This document shows, in pieces, positions 8,173 through 17,092 of a stretch of 64,000 nucleotides of DNA. Position numbers and translations under genes: made by a program. The stretch is from Leptolyngbya sp. FACHB-8. Its GTDB lineage: Bacteria > Cyanobacteriota > Cyanobacteriia > Elainellales > Elainellaceae. The DNA is taken from positions 1-64,000 of the forward strand of contig NZ_JACJOO010000087.1 of the NCBI RefSeq assembly GCF_014695575.1. Reading direction: 5' to 3'. The notes under the pieces were generated by a model that worked only from the letters and a program-made list of their open reading frames with translations, searched no databases and was not told the origin of the DNA. The number at the start of each line of letters is the position of its first letter. Position 1 is the stretch's first letter.

Positions 8173-8973
8173 ATGAAACGCCTGAATTCGTCGTTACGCG
8201 TACAACGCCCGCTATATACTTGCTTGAGGTCGTCCCGCCTGTGGGGTCGGGCGATCGCCGTTATCATTTGTGGAGCTATGGTGTTCCCGGTTGTACCTGC
8301 TCCAGCGGAAGCTCAAAGCTTGAGTGAACGGATTCAAGCGCTCTTTACTCGCAATCGTGAAGTGGGTCGTGCTTCCGGGAGGGCACGAGGTGGAGCGATT
8401 CGGTCGGGGTGCCAGACATTGGACGTGGAGGGCGATCGCCCTCTGTTGGCATTGATTCCAGCTAGCAACTTGGGAAAGACATCTGAAGATTACCCCACCT
8501 TCTGGTTCTACTCGCCATTTACAGCTTCCAACACAAACCTCTCGGCGCTCTTCACGCTGTTAGATAAGGATCGTAACCCGGTGTTGCAATCGATTTCTAT
8601 CCCCGTTAGTCTTCCTGAAACGCCTGGGCTTGTCAGCTTTCAGTTACCTAGTACAGAGGCCCCGCTGCAAACCGGCGAAACGTATAATTGGTATTTCACC
8701 ATCGTCTGCAATTTACCCTCGGGTGGCGAACAGGATCTGACGGAAGTGAGTGGTTGGGTTGAGCGAGCTCAACTTTCGCCTGAAGCCGCTCAGCAACTGA
8801 CCGAGACTGCCGACCCATACCCCATCTACGCAGATAACGATTTCTGGTACGAAGCTGTAACACAACTGGCTCAAAATCGTACTACCTATGCTGGTGACTG
8901 GAATGCCCTGCTAAGTCTGTTTGAATTACAAGATTTGGCGAGCAGTTCAGTTACACCGTTACGGTCTGAGTAA
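8173..8973 (+). CDS. Exported DUF928 family protein
   Basis: A 266-residue protein with a long basic N-terminus, a hydrophobic segment at about 26-42 and a likely cleavage after PAEA, so it should be exported. The core matches DUF928: LLALIPASNLGKTSEDYPTF and FWFYSPF, followed by a beta-rich domain with ETYNWYFTIVCNLP. DUF928 has no known biochemical role. In cyanobacteria it is commonly encoded beside CHASE2, CHAT or two-partner secretion genes, and here it follows the TIR-CHASE2 gene by 24 bp, so the two are probably co-transcribed. AGGAG at 8159-8163 supports the ATG at 8173. A plausible reading is a periplasmic partner or ligand-binding subunit for CHASE2, but nothing in the sequence proves it. 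Confidence 0.82.
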   Translation: MKRLNSSLRVQRPLYTCLRSSRLWGRAIAVIICGAMVFPVVPAPAEAQSLSERIQALFTRNREVGRASGRARGGAIRSGCQTLDVEGDRPLLALIPASNLGKTSEDYPTFWFYSPFTASNTNLSALFTLLDKDRNPVLQSISIPVSLPETPGLVSFQLPSTEAPLQTGETYNWYFTIVCNLPSGGEQDLTEVSGWVERAQLSPEAAQQLTETADPYPIYADNDFWYEAVTQLAQNRTTYAGDWNALLSLFELQDLASSSVTPLRSE

Positions 8974-9007
8974 ATCCCAGGACATAAGGCAAAAATGGCT
9001 GTAGCTA

Positions 9008-9088
9008 ACCTCAGTTCGGGATAAGCTGAAGTGCTCATTTTGTCGTGCGCTTTGGGCACTCGAAAACGCCCTTAACCCGAACTCAGGT
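9008..9088. repeat. Family A element, internally deleted copy with target duplication
   Basis: The outer arms ACCTCAGTTCGGG and CCCGAACTCAGGT are intact, but the left half of arm 1 (CATTTTGTCGTGCGC) is joined to the right half of arm 2 (GGGCACTCGAAAACG). The element is 81 bp instead of 122. TAGCTA lies on both sides (9002-9007 and 9089-9094). This repeat is itself palindromic, so it is weaker evidence for a target duplication than at the other copies. Confidence 0.8.
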
Positions 9089-9118
9089 TAGCTATTAGTA
9101 CTTAGCGCTCTTCAGCTA

Positions 9119-9165
9119 AAAACCAGAGCCTTGATTTCGACCTTCGAAATCAAGGCTCTGGTTTT
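9119..9165. terminator. Bidirectional terminator hairpin
   Basis: A perfect 22-bp stem (9119-9140 with 9144-9165, CCT loop) lies between the ends of two convergent genes. It begins AAAA and ends TTTT, so a U-run follows the stem on both strands. It should end both the DUF928 transcript and the minus-strand operon ending at 9192. Confidence 0.7.
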
Positions 9166-9191
9166 GTTTGGGCAAGGGGTAAGGGCTCAGG

Positions 9192-11039
9192 TTACGGAGT
9201 AGCTCGAGGGGGTTTGCCTGGTTTCGGGGCGCTTTGTTTTAGCAAACAGGTAGTGTTTAGAAGTTGCAGAACGTGCTTTGAGGAAGCGCTTTCTGCAACC
9301 ACACATTTTTTGCTAATCACCGCTAGTGCAGGTCGATACCCCTTAAGTATCCGCTCTTTCAGGGGTTTGCGGAACTCCGGAAACTGTGCGAAGACCTCAT
9401 TCTGAAGGTAATCAACAGTGGCAAAATCACGGTCGATGAGCCAGTAATCAATACCTGTACGCCGAATCATCTTTTTGATTTGGTTCAGGTTGTTGCTGTA
9501 TTGCGTATTCAGAACATCCAGCAATCGCGTTTGGGCCTCCTGGAAGTAACCCTTGTGGTAGGGCAAAACGTAGCCACCTCCACCTACATACACGGGGCGT
9601 TCTGCAAAGCTGGGAATATTGTTGACTTCATTATCAATAGAGGCGATCAGCGTGTCTTTAGGCTTAGAGAGCAAAAATTCATAAATTTCTGGGTAAAGCC
9701 CCTTCTCATAACGAGCGATGGGAAACCGCTCACGTTCGAAAGTGAGCTGGTAAGGATTTGCCAACAGGATTGTAACCAGTAGTGCTGTTAAACTAAGGGC
9801 TCCAAAAGAACGAATTTTTAGGCTAGGCTTTGCCTGACTCTGAATCCAACTCAGTAACCGATCGCCAAGAATGACAAGGGTAACCCCTGCCGATAACGCC
9901 ATGATGATGCGTAGGCTATGTTCTCCGTAACGATTGGGCAGGTGCATCCGAAATAGCAACATGTGGGCCAGCAAGAATAACCCGAAGGATGCCACCAGAG
10001 TTTGAGGCACCACTAGGGATTCTGGACTAACCCGCTTTGCCAGCGGAAACCGCTGTCGTTCAAGGATCAGGAGTGGCAGGAGGAACCCCAGACCGATCTG
10101 GGGCAGCGAGAACGATAAATCACACCATTCAGAGGGCAAAAAACCACTACGTTTGCCACAAATCCAATATCGGCTGAAGTAACTTTCAAAAAAGCGTGAC
10201 CATCCATTGCGCCCCATAGCTGTCATGTTGAGCGCTTCGGCACGGCTTAGTACCGGGCCATAGGGTGACGATTCGACGGCATAGGGGATCAGTAACAGAA
10301 AAACCGTTCCTAATCCCATCAAGTAAAAGCGTAGATCGGATGAGGGAGCGAACCCCAAGCGTCCATTTTTGAACGAGAACAACCGCAAGCAGAGAACGCC
10401 ACTGGCTATCAACATTACCTGGGGGTAGAACAACCCTAAAAGTACCAGGGAGATCAGGAAGGGGATGAGCGATCGCCGCATCAAGTAATAGAAAAATGCG
10501 GTGAAGAATGGGTACACAAACGCAACGGGCGTTGCCGAAACAATGTCATCCCGCAACCACAGGTTCTGGTTCATCAGCGTGGCCGAGATGAAGGCCGCAA
10601 CAGGAGACGGCAGAAACTGCATCGTTCCTAAGAAGATGTAGACCGTTGTGACCAGTGCCAGAATAGGGGGCAAGAGCTTACTGAGGACGATCGGATCAAC
10701 GCCGACCTGGCTAAACAGATGGTAGAACGTGCTGTAGCCCCAGGGAGCAACAGACTGAAAATAGTCCGCCATCAGGTCGTTAGGGTAGATGTCGGGGTCT
10801 AGAAAACGCCGCATCCAGGAGACATGTTGCCGCGCGTCATCTTGAATGATGAAGCGAGAACTCAGTGCCCTCAACATAACGGGTAAGCTGTAGCTCAGCG
10901 ATATCAGTAGACTCAGCCCTAACCACAGGTAGCGCTGAAACTGGCTGACTTCAGTCGTGATGTACTTACGGAGATAGGCCAGATCCATGATTGAGAAGCG
11001 GGATGGAGATGCCGTCGAGCCGGAATACGTTTGAGTCAC
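9192..11039 (-). CDS. Polytopic membrane protein, possibly a GT-C type glycosyltransferase
   Basis: A 615-residue protein with roughly 10-12 hydrophobic segments. The first long loop after the N-terminal helix carries IIQDDARQHVSWMRRF; an acidic pair in the first outer loop is typical of GT-C glycosyltransferases that use lipid-linked sugars. A C-terminal soluble part (about 455-600) has alternating beta and alpha segments such as RRTGIDYWLIDRDF. I do not recognise a named family. It follows the LPG-synthase-like gene by 48 bp in the same direction, so the pair probably forms an operon for making or moving a lipid-linked envelope component. Function is inferred from architecture only. Confidence 0.72.
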   Translation of the reverse strand: MTQTYSGSTASPSRFSIMDLAYLRKYITTEVSQFQRYLWLGLSLLISLSYSLPVMLRALSSRFIIQDDARQHVSWMRRFLDPDIYPNDLMADYFQSVAPWGYSTFYHLFSQVGVDPIVLSKLLPPILALVTTVYIFLGTMQFLPSPVAAFISATLMNQNLWLRDDIVSATPVAFVYPFFTAFFYYLMRRSLIPFLISLVLLGLFYPQVMLIASGVLCLRLFSFKNGRLGFAPSSDLRFYLMGLGTVFLLLIPYAVESSPYGPVLSRAEALNMTAMGRNGWSRFFESYFSRYWICGKRSGFLPSEWCDLSFSLPQIGLGFLLPLLILERQRFPLAKRVSPESLVVPQTLVASFGLFLLAHMLLFRMHLPNRYGEHSLRIIMALSAGVTLVILGDRLLSWIQSQAKPSLKIRSFGALSLTALLVTILLANPYQLTFERERFPIARYEKGLYPEIYEFLLSKPKDTLIASIDNEVNNIPSFAERPVYVGGGGYVLPYHKGYFQEAQTRLLDVLNTQYSNNLNQIKKMIRRTGIDYWLIDRDFATVDYLQNEVFAQFPEFRKPLKERILKGYRPALAVISKKCVVAESASSKHVLQLLNTTCLLKQSAPKPGKPPRATP

Positions 11040-11087
11040 GTTGTAGGAAGGGGGAGACAGATGAAGTTGCTTGTTATTGTAAGGGGA

Positions 11088-12053
11088 CTATTTTGTAGCC
11101 GTACGAACGTCCTGGGCAAGTTTGATGTACTGTCCCAAAAACGGTAGACCCCCAACGGCCGGTAATAGATAGCGTGAGGTGCATAACAAACCCAGAGCCG
11201 CACCAACGGTTGCTGGAAAGTAGGGTTGGTAAAGGGCAATTAAGGCGGCATCACGGGTACCCACCCCAGCGAATGTGAGGGGTAGAAGCCCAGCCAGAAT
11301 AGCTAGAGGAGAAAGGGCTAAATTTGTCAGGAACGGTGCCCAGGCATTGAGGGCCAGGATGAAGAACCAGATCTGCAACAGATGCAGAAACCAGATAAAG
11401 ACCGAGGTGAGAGAAACAATCAGCAATCGGCGGCGATCGCCCCAAAAATAATCATGCATTTCCTTCCAGGAATAGCTGAGCTTGTTGATTTTCAGCTTCA
11501 GCTTTTTAGGAGCGATAGCATGGGCTTTGCCAAAGAAAAACTGGGCAAAAGCAGGCGACCCAAGGAGCATGAGGCCCAGCCCCAGGCCGAGGGCAACACA
11601 TAAGGTCATGCCCCAGAAAAAGGCATCCTTTTGGGGGTAGAGCAACAGGCCAAATGCACACCACAGCAGCAACGAGAGCATGTCGCAGGCTTTCTCAAAG
11701 ACCACCAGGGAAAGCGCCAGGGAACCGCTGAGGTGACCGCGATCGCGCATGAAGTAGGCTTTGGCGATGTCTCCCATTTTGGAGGGCAACACCATATTGA
11801 GACTGCTGGCAGCCAGGATGAGCTTATTGGCCTCCCAAAACCCAAGATTGCGGGTGGTATCCGGAGAGCTGGGCATCAATTGCTGCAAGCGCCAGGCCGT
11901 AAACAGGGTAATAGGGATAACCATGCCGAGGCTGACGGGCATCCAGAGGCGATCGCAATCTTGAAAGACCTTTACTAGACCGGCAAAATCAATCTTCCAG
12001 TAGATCAGCAGCAATATGACCAGGCTGACCGCGATGGAAATGAGTCGCTTCAT
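11088..12053 (-). CDS. Lysylphosphatidylglycerol synthase transmembrane-like protein (UPF0104)
   Basis: A 321-residue membrane protein with about eight helices that matches the membrane domain shared by MprF and AglD-type proteins. Family hallmarks are LPSKMGDIAKAYFM near residue 90 and PLTFAGVGTRDAALIAL near residue 260. There is no soluble aminoacyl-transferase domain, so it should not make lysyl-PG itself. Stand-alone members are thought to move lipids or to assist lipid-linked glycosylation. It is the first gene of a probable two-gene operon with the GT-C-like gene downstream, which fits a lipid-linked sugar role. The ATG at 12053 gives a normal MKRLISIAVSLVILLLIYW membrane start. Confidence 0.85.
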   Translation of the reverse strand: MKRLISIAVSLVILLLIYWKIDFAGLVKVFQDCDRLWMPVSLGMVIPITLFTAWRLQQLMPSSPDTTRNLGFWEANKLILAASSLNMVLPSKMGDIAKAYFMRDRGHLSGSLALSLVVFEKACDMLSLLLWCAFGLLLYPQKDAFFWGMTLCVALGLGLGLMLLGSPAFAQFFFGKAHAIAPKKLKLKINKLSYSWKEMHDYFWGDRRRLLIVSLTSVFIWFLHLLQIWFFILALNAWAPFLTNLALSPLAILAGLLPLTFAGVGTRDAALIALYQPYFPATVGAALGLLCTSRYLLPAVGGLPFLGQYIKLAQDVRTATK

Positions 12054-12150
12054 GCCAACACCTCCTCAACGGATACACAGTAGCACGGCAGGGGGGACAT
12101 CCGGTTCTTCTAAAACCCCACAGCATCGTATTGCTGGCTACAAATTGATT

Positions 12151-12242
12151 AGGCCATTAGAGGCGATGGGAGGCTAATCCTCCCATCGCCTCTAATGGCC
12201 TTCAGCTTACATAACTAGAGGAGGGCGATCGCCCTCCTCTAG
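12151..12242. terminator. Two hairpins behind the glucoamylase gene
   Basis: A perfect 23-bp stem (12151-12173 with 12179-12201) is followed by a loop-free 28-bp palindrome, 12215-12242, built around a HIP1 octamer. They lie between the stop of the GH15 gene and the start of the next minus-strand gene. Position suggests transcription termination; the sequence shows only strong hairpins. Confidence 0.55.
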
Positions 12243-12303
12243 CTCGTTCGCTCTTTAGTTACCTAATCATCGGTTGTGCAAAGCAGGGTTGCTAAAGAAC
12301 CGA

Positions 12304-15075
12304 TTAAATGGGTGCTACATTTGCTTCCTGGTCAATGTTGACCTGAAAGTCCCGCCCCTCCCACTGGTTCGTATCGATCCAATAGAAGGTGAAACGGATG
12401 GGTGTTTCCTGGCCGAAGGGGATGGGGACATCGACGTAATGAATGCCAGCCGGGGTAGACTTTGCAGTTGCGTCGTGAATGTCTGCCCACTCGGTATGGG
12501 TGCAACGCAGGCGGAAGGGCCGAGGGGCCTGAACCCGCAGTAGCTCCTGGGGAGTGATAGCCTCAATCGGAGAATCGATGCTCCAGGTGCGGAGCGCCTC
12601 TAGACGAATTTCGGGGGTGCTGTTTTGCTGAATCATAGTGGGTGTGGGGGTGAGAACTTCGGTTGTGTGAACGTTGACTTGAAAATCGCGTCCTTCCCAT
12701 TGCTCCGTATCCAACCAGTAGAAGGTAAAGCGGATGGGCTTTTTCTGACCGCACGGCACGGGGATATCGACATAATGAACGCCAAGGTCGGTGGGCTTTG
12801 CAGTCGTGTCGTGGGTATCGTCCCAGTCGGAATAGGTGCAGCGCAGACGGAACGGGCGTGAAGCCTGGATGCGCAGTAGTTCTTGCTGGGTAACCTCTGC
12901 CATTTGAAAATGGGTGCTCCAAATCTGGGGTGCTCTGGGGCGTCCCTCCTGGCTACCGTACCGCTGAGCCACTGCGGGAATGAAGTTGAATACCTGACCA
13001 TCCATCGTTGAGCGAAGCAACGTCAAATACTCTGCGTGAGCCCAGGCCAGGGGCATCGCTGAACCTGTAGGGCCACCTAGATACATGTGGGCTTCGGGTA
13101 GATCAGGGGCATCCCAAATTTGTTCGGGCAGGAGACCTGTGGATGAGGCAAAGCCTTCCATTGCAGAGATGTAGGGTTGAGGGTCCTGGTGGGCCGCGAT
13201 CGCATAATGCCCCCGTTCTCCTGTCAACAGCGGCCAGGCTCGGCCCTGGCCCCATTCCTGCCAGGGGCTACCATCGGCCCGTTGACCATAGCCATCATGG
13301 CTGTACCGTCGCCAGCAGGGACCAAAGGGCGTATCCACTTTCAGGTCTGCATCAACGACCCGTAATGAATCGACAATGAGTGGGTCATCAGCTTGACGAA
13401 TGCCATAACGAACCAATTCCAAAAAGCCGGCATCGACCACTTCGCTGGCTCGCAACTCCTGGGGCTTGCCGGGGCCTTGATGGGGCAGGAAGACAATGCC
13501 CCGGTTGGGGTCAGGAATGGCATCAGGGGTAGCAGGGTCGATCGGGGCAATATGAACGAAATGTCGGGAGATGCCGGGTACCCGGCTACCCTCGCGAGTC
13601 ACCGTCCAGGCTTCAATGTGAGATTCTAAAAAGTCAGCATAGTCCTCAACGAATTGGGCCGTTTGATGGTCGCCGCGATCGCGCATCATCTCGGCTGCTG
13701 CAATCAGCGCTGCAATGGTTACCGCCAGCGTCGCGGGGGAGTAACCACCGCTTTGTTCCCAACGATCTTGCTGTGTGACGGGGCCATGGTTGATCAGGTA
13801 GCGTACGGCTTGTTGCACCATCGGATAGGGGTCGAACTGCCGCAGTGCTTTTTCTTGATGCAGGTGCCAGGTCAGCAAGATGGGGAAGGCGACCTGATCG
13901 AGCTGCACGCCATCCTGTAGGGGTTCACCATTGAGCCAGGTGACCTGGGCAAAACTCCCATCGGGGAGCTGACTGGTCGCCAGGTAGATGAGCGATCGCA
14001 GAGGGGTTTCTTGATTTCCAGCGGCCAGTAAGCCCAGGGCACAGTGGACGAGATCTCGAATCCAGACCGCATGGTAGCCCCGTTGGTGGGGGTCAGATGA
14101 GCCTTTGCTGGATGGATCGCCTTTTGTTTCTCCCCAAGGTATCGCTAGAGATGCAATCATTGCCCCCTGGTAGCGCTTGTCTTCATGGGCCAGTAACGTG
14201 CTGATGCTGCTGGCGCAAAGGTTGCCGCCATCTGTTGCGACCTGAGCCAGGGGCAGCACATTGTGGCAAGGGCGCTCCCACTGTTCCATGTAGCGCTTCT
14301 GCTGATCCACAAAGGGCACATCTAAGGATTGCAGCAAAGCGGTGATGGCTTTGGAGAGGCAGTCACCAAAGGCCAATCCAACCGTGAAGGGCACATCCAT
14401 TTCGGGCTGAAGCTCTCCAGTGAGGGCAACATTGCCATCTAATGCACAATCGAATTCCCAATCCATTTGAAAGTCGTTGTGCAAATCTGTCCAACCATCA
14501 CTCTGCCCAACATAACCGCAGGAAAGACGGGTAAAAGGTAAGGTTGCTCCCAACGCTAACCACTGTCCCTGTTTCTCCGCGACCAGCAGTTCACGCCCTG
14601 CCACAGTCACCACGTGGGCATTGTTACCCCACCCTCCCACTTCTAGATGGGGAGCGCAGAGCAGATATAGCCGCAAGTCGGGCAAATTACCCGTAACCCT
14701 GGTCTGTTGAAGCAGACACGGCAGGTGCGGATCAACAATAATTTCTTTGGTGATGCGATATTGCCCGTTAGGGTCAGAATTGGTGACACTGTATCCCAAC
14801 GCGTATTGCCACAGGCGTTTGGTTTCAGAATGGAGATGCGCTTTTTCTTCATGAAAAAAGCTTTTGCCATCCGTAATTAAAAACTGCAAATCGCGCAGTT
14901 GAGGCCAGTCAATTGTGGGGTGATACACCTCTGTGATGACTCCATTCCACAGAGTAGACCAGACCTGGCTGGAGGTTGAGTAGGCTGTACCGATACCCGC
15001 CTTATTGCCCTGAGTCCAGCGGGGCTCGATGCCAGGTTGACCAAAGGCCTGGGTCTGTCCGCGAAATTGGGTCAT
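12304..15075 (-). CDS. GH15 glucoamylase/glucodextranase-like protein with duplicated C-terminal domain
   Basis: A protein of about 923 residues. The N-terminal beta-sandwich (about 1-270, opening with the glucodextranase-type PRWTQGNKAGIGTAYST) precedes an (alpha/alpha)6 GH15 catalytic domain (about 280-700). Visible catalytic-region motifs are RGYHAVWIRDLVH, GQGRAWPLLTGERGHY and LLPEQIWD; the Glu of PEQ matches the family general base. It should release glucose from alpha-glucan ends. Two tandem copies of a domain of about 95 residues follow (each contains ELLR-QA-RPFRLRCT and FTFYWxDTxQWEGRDFQVN), possibly for glucan binding. No signal peptide is seen, so it may act on intracellular glycogen. 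I start at ATG 15075; a GTG at 15132 adds residues unlike the family. Confidence 0.9.
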   Translation of the reverse strand: MTQFRGQTQAFGQPGIEPRWTQGNKAGIGTAYSTSSQVWSTLWNGVITEVYHPTIDWPQLRDLQFLITDGKSFFHEEKAHLHSETKRLWQYALGYSVTNSDPNGQYRITKEIIVDPHLPCLLQQTRVTGNLPDLRLYLLCAPHLEVGGWGNNAHVVTVAGRELLVAEKQGQWLALGATLPFTRLSCGYVGQSDGWTDLHNDFQMDWEFDCALDGNVALTGELQPEMDVPFTVGLAFGDCLSKAITALLQSLDVPFVDQQKRYMEQWERPCHNVLPLAQVATDGGNLCASSISTLLAHEDKRYQGAMIASLAIPWGETKGDPSSKGSSDPHQRGYHAVWIRDLVHCALGLLAAGNQETPLRSLIYLATSQLPDGSFAQVTWLNGEPLQDGVQLDQVAFPILLTWHLHQEKALRQFDPYPMVQQAVRYLINHGPVTQQDRWEQSGGYSPATLAVTIAALIAAAEMMRDRGDHQTAQFVEDYADFLESHIEAWTVTREGSRVPGISRHFVHIAPIDPATPDAIPDPNRGIVFLPHQGPGKPQELRASEVVDAGFLELVRYGIRQADDPLIVDSLRVVDADLKVDTPFGPCWRRYSHDGYGQRADGSPWQEWGQGRAWPLLTGERGHYAIAAHQDPQPYISAMEGFASSTGLLPEQIWDAPDLPEAHMYLGGPTGSAMPLAWAHAEYLTLLRSTMDGQVFNFIPAVAQRYGSQEGRPRAPQIWSTHFQMAEVTQQELLRIQASRPFRLRCTYSDWDDTHDTTAKPTDLGVHYVDIPVPCGQKKPIRFTFYWLDTEQWEGRDFQVNVHTTEVLTPTPTMIQQNSTPEIRLEALRTWSIDSPIEAITPQELLRVQAPRPFRLRCTHTEWADIHDATAKSTPAGIHYVDVPIPFGQETPIRFTFYWIDTNQWEGRDFQVNIDQEANVAPI

Positions 15076-15211
15076 GATGGTTGCTTCAGCGCGACGGCGA
15101 GGACAGGGAAGCTGTAATGGATCAACTTCCACCCTTTGAGGTTAGCGATCGCAGCAAACGCCAAACACTTTCCTACGGAAGATTCAAAAGATTTAGATAT
15201 CTAAACAAAGA

Positions 15212-15238
15212 TAGGTGTGGCGCTTTGCACCACACCTA
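15212..15238 (-). terminator. Hairpin behind the coiled-coil gene
   Basis: TAGGTGTGG (15212-15220) pairs with CCACACCTA (15230-15238) six bases past the stop of the minus-strand gene at 15244. The sequence after it on that strand is TCTTTGTTT, a weak U-run. Confidence 0.5.
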
Positions 15239-15243
15239 CTTTT

Positions 15244-15555
15244 TTATGCACGCTCAAATGAAGCGATCGCCCTCAAATAAGCATCATTTAACTCATTCCA
15301 GGCTTGTTCAAAATCCTGTTGCAGTTCATTCCAGTGAGCATTGTTTGCCTGTTGTAACCGTTGTAGCTTCCGTTGTACCGTATTTCGTTTCACCGATAGA
15401 TGCTCTAACTCAACCTGATATACGGCTGAGAATGTTGCTTTGGCATGTTGTGCTCGCTTACGATAGGCATCCACTTGTTGGCTCAGGCGAGAAAATTCTG
15501 TTTCAGCATTTTGTAAGTAGTTTTGATGCTGTGTTGTATCAATGGAAGTGCTCAT
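15244..15555 (-). CDS. Small coiled-coil protein
   Basis: A 103-residue protein that is almost wholly helical, with heptad-like spacing of Leu and aromatic residues (LSQQVDAYRKRAQHAK, VQRKLQRLQQANNAHWNELQ). It has no membrane segment or known enzyme motif. GGGAGAT about 4 nt before the ATG at 15555 is a good ribosome site. It could be a structural or scaffold protein. I do not recognise a named family. The 120-codon gene at 61257 is another short helical protein, but I see no clear homology between them. Confidence 0.75.
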   Translation of the reverse strand: MSTSIDTTQHQNYLQNAETEFSRLSQQVDAYRKRAQHAKATFSAVYQVELEHLSVKRNTVQRKLQRLQQANNAHWNELQQDFEQAWNELNDAYLRAIASFERA

Positions 15556-15947
15556 TTTGATCTCCCTTTTTCATAACTGTGAAAAAGTTTTTAGGATGCT
15601 AATTTGGCGTGGTTTATGCAGGAAAAATCAACACCACCACAAAAACTTTTCAGAAGTTGCTTGAGAAAATCCCATATAAGAACTAATTTTCCGCAGATCT
15701 GGATCTACGGAAAATTAGTGTTTTCAGTACCTGCTCAAGTTCTGTGAAAGCCTGTTATTTAGGATTTAGGAGTCCACTCAACAAGCTGTTCCGTTGAACA
15801 CGCCAGAATTGAAATTCTTACCCCTCTCTTATACTTTGCCGAATGCGTAGGGAGATTGGATCTGCCTTTTGCTTGAGATTGCGATCGCCCGAAATTGAAA
15901 CCGCTAATTTTCAGTTTCTTATAAGTAGATACCTTTTCAACCAGCCT
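15556..15947. other. Non-coding stretch with hairpins between coiled-coil gene and znuA
   Basis: ACTAATTTTCCG (15682-15693) pairs with CGGAAAATTAGT (15708-15719), with further pairing AGATC/GATCT inside. A weaker outer pairing of AAAAAGTTTTT-type sequence lies at 15583-15652. Otherwise I see no gene. The right part must hold the end of the znuA transcript. Confidence 0.5.
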
Positions 15948-17024
15948 CTAGGGTACTGCAGGTGCATCTTCGGGCTTACAGGTTCCTCCAAGCGCGTTGA
16001 CGATGGTGCAGGTATTGGTCACCAACATGGTCTGATAATGATCTACGGCTGTGTTGGGACCGGTTGGGCCTTCGACATAGAGGGGTTGAGGGGCAACGGT
16101 GACTCCGGCGTTTCGGGCGATCGCCTCGATGCTTTTAGGATTGGTGGTTGCTTCAGCAAAAATGGCTGGGACACCTGCCGATTTCACCTCATCCACCAGG
16201 TCTGTCAGATTTCCTGCGGCGACCTCTTCAGATGTGCTGAGGCCACTTAAGGTTCCTCCCACAGAAAAGCCATAGGCGGCTGCGAAATAGTGAAACGCAT
16301 CGTGAGGCGTCACTAATTTGCGATTTGCTGGGGGAACTGTGCTGACTTGCGCTTTAATCCAGGTATGAATTCCTGACAATTGCTCCGTCAGCTTAGCGGC
16401 ATTGGCTTCGTACTGAGCGGCATGGGTTGGGGCGATCGCTGCCAGGTTTTCTTCAAGCACCTTGACGATAGCCACCCCATTCTCGGCGTCGTGCCAAACG
16501 TGCGGGTCTGGGGTTTCAACGTCTCCAGCGTTTGCTGTGTCAGTTTCATGACCATGCTCGTCTTCGGCTTCTGCGTGGCCTGGTTCGTCTGCCTCATGCT
16601 CATGGTCATGACCCTGACCCATCAAGGGTTTGGGTACGGCTTCTTCATAAACCGCCACTTTCGGAGCCGAGTTGGTGGTTGATGTCACCAGTCGAATAAT
16701 GTCAGGGGCGTAGTTGTACCCCTCGTAAAGAATCAAGTCGGCATCATCAATGGCACGGCGGTCAGAAGGCGTCGGCTCGTAAGTATGGGGGTCTTGTCCC
16801 GGGTCAATCAGACAGGTGAGCTGAATCGTATCCTGGGCGAGTTGCTGGACTAAATCGCAGACAACGCTTGAGCTCGCAACGACATCAGGGCGATCCTCTT
16901 GAGTGGAGGACGCGGCTTCTCCGGACGTGCTGGAGGTTGGCGTGCAACTGGTGGCTAGAGTCACGATGAGCGCGATCGCTGTCCATTTCCAGGCTTGGGC
17001 GGGCCGATATAAGAAGTGCTGCAT
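15948..17024 (-). CDS. znuA: Zinc ABC transporter substrate-binding lipoprotein
   Basis: A cluster 9 metal-binding protein that captures Zn2+ in the periplasm for ZnuBC. A lipobox (LATSC) gives a lipidated N-terminus after the signal peptide. The family motif DPGQDPHTYEPTPSDRRAI is present. A His/Asp/Glu-rich loop at about 137-170 (GHDHEHE..., DEHGHETD) is the zinc-specific feature that separates ZnuA from manganese MntC. Likely ligands lie in DPHTYEP, PDPHVWH, TPHDAFHYF and the FAEATTNP region. It is 68 bp from the divergent ATPase gene, with a Zur-type palindrome between them. Zinc is therefore favoured over manganese, although MntC-like sequence features are also present. Confidence 0.9.
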   Translation of the reverse strand: MQHFLYRPAQAWKWTAIALIVTLATSCTPTSSTSGEAASSTQEDRPDVVASSSVVCDLVQQLAQDTIQLTCLIDPGQDPHTYEPTPSDRRAIDDADLILYEGYNYAPDIIRLVTSTTNSAPKVAVYEEAVPKPLMGQGHDHEHEADEPGHAEAEDEHGHETDTANAGDVETPDPHVWHDAENGVAIVKVLEENLAAIAPTHAAQYEANAAKLTEQLSGIHTWIKAQVSTVPPANRKLVTPHDAFHYFAAAYGFSVGGTLSGLSTSEEVAAGNLTDLVDEVKSAGVPAIFAEATTNPKSIEAIARNAGVTVAPQPLYVEGPTGPNTAVDHYQTMLVTNTCTIVNALGGTCKPEDAPAVP

Positions 17025-17062
17025 GATCTTTGCCGCTTCCGAGAGGGTCTGCTATGATCTTG

Positions 17063-17077
17063 TGAGAATGATTCTCA
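17063..17077. promoter_or_regulatory. Zur (Fur family) operator
   Basis: TGAGAATGATTCTCA is a perfect 7-1-7 palindrome, close to the cyanobacterial Zur box TGATAATxATTATCA. It lies in the 68-bp gap between divergent znuA and znuC, so one repressor dimer could control both promoters under zinc repletion. Confidence 0.8.
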
Positions 17078-17092
17078 TCCCAACTCGGGTTC

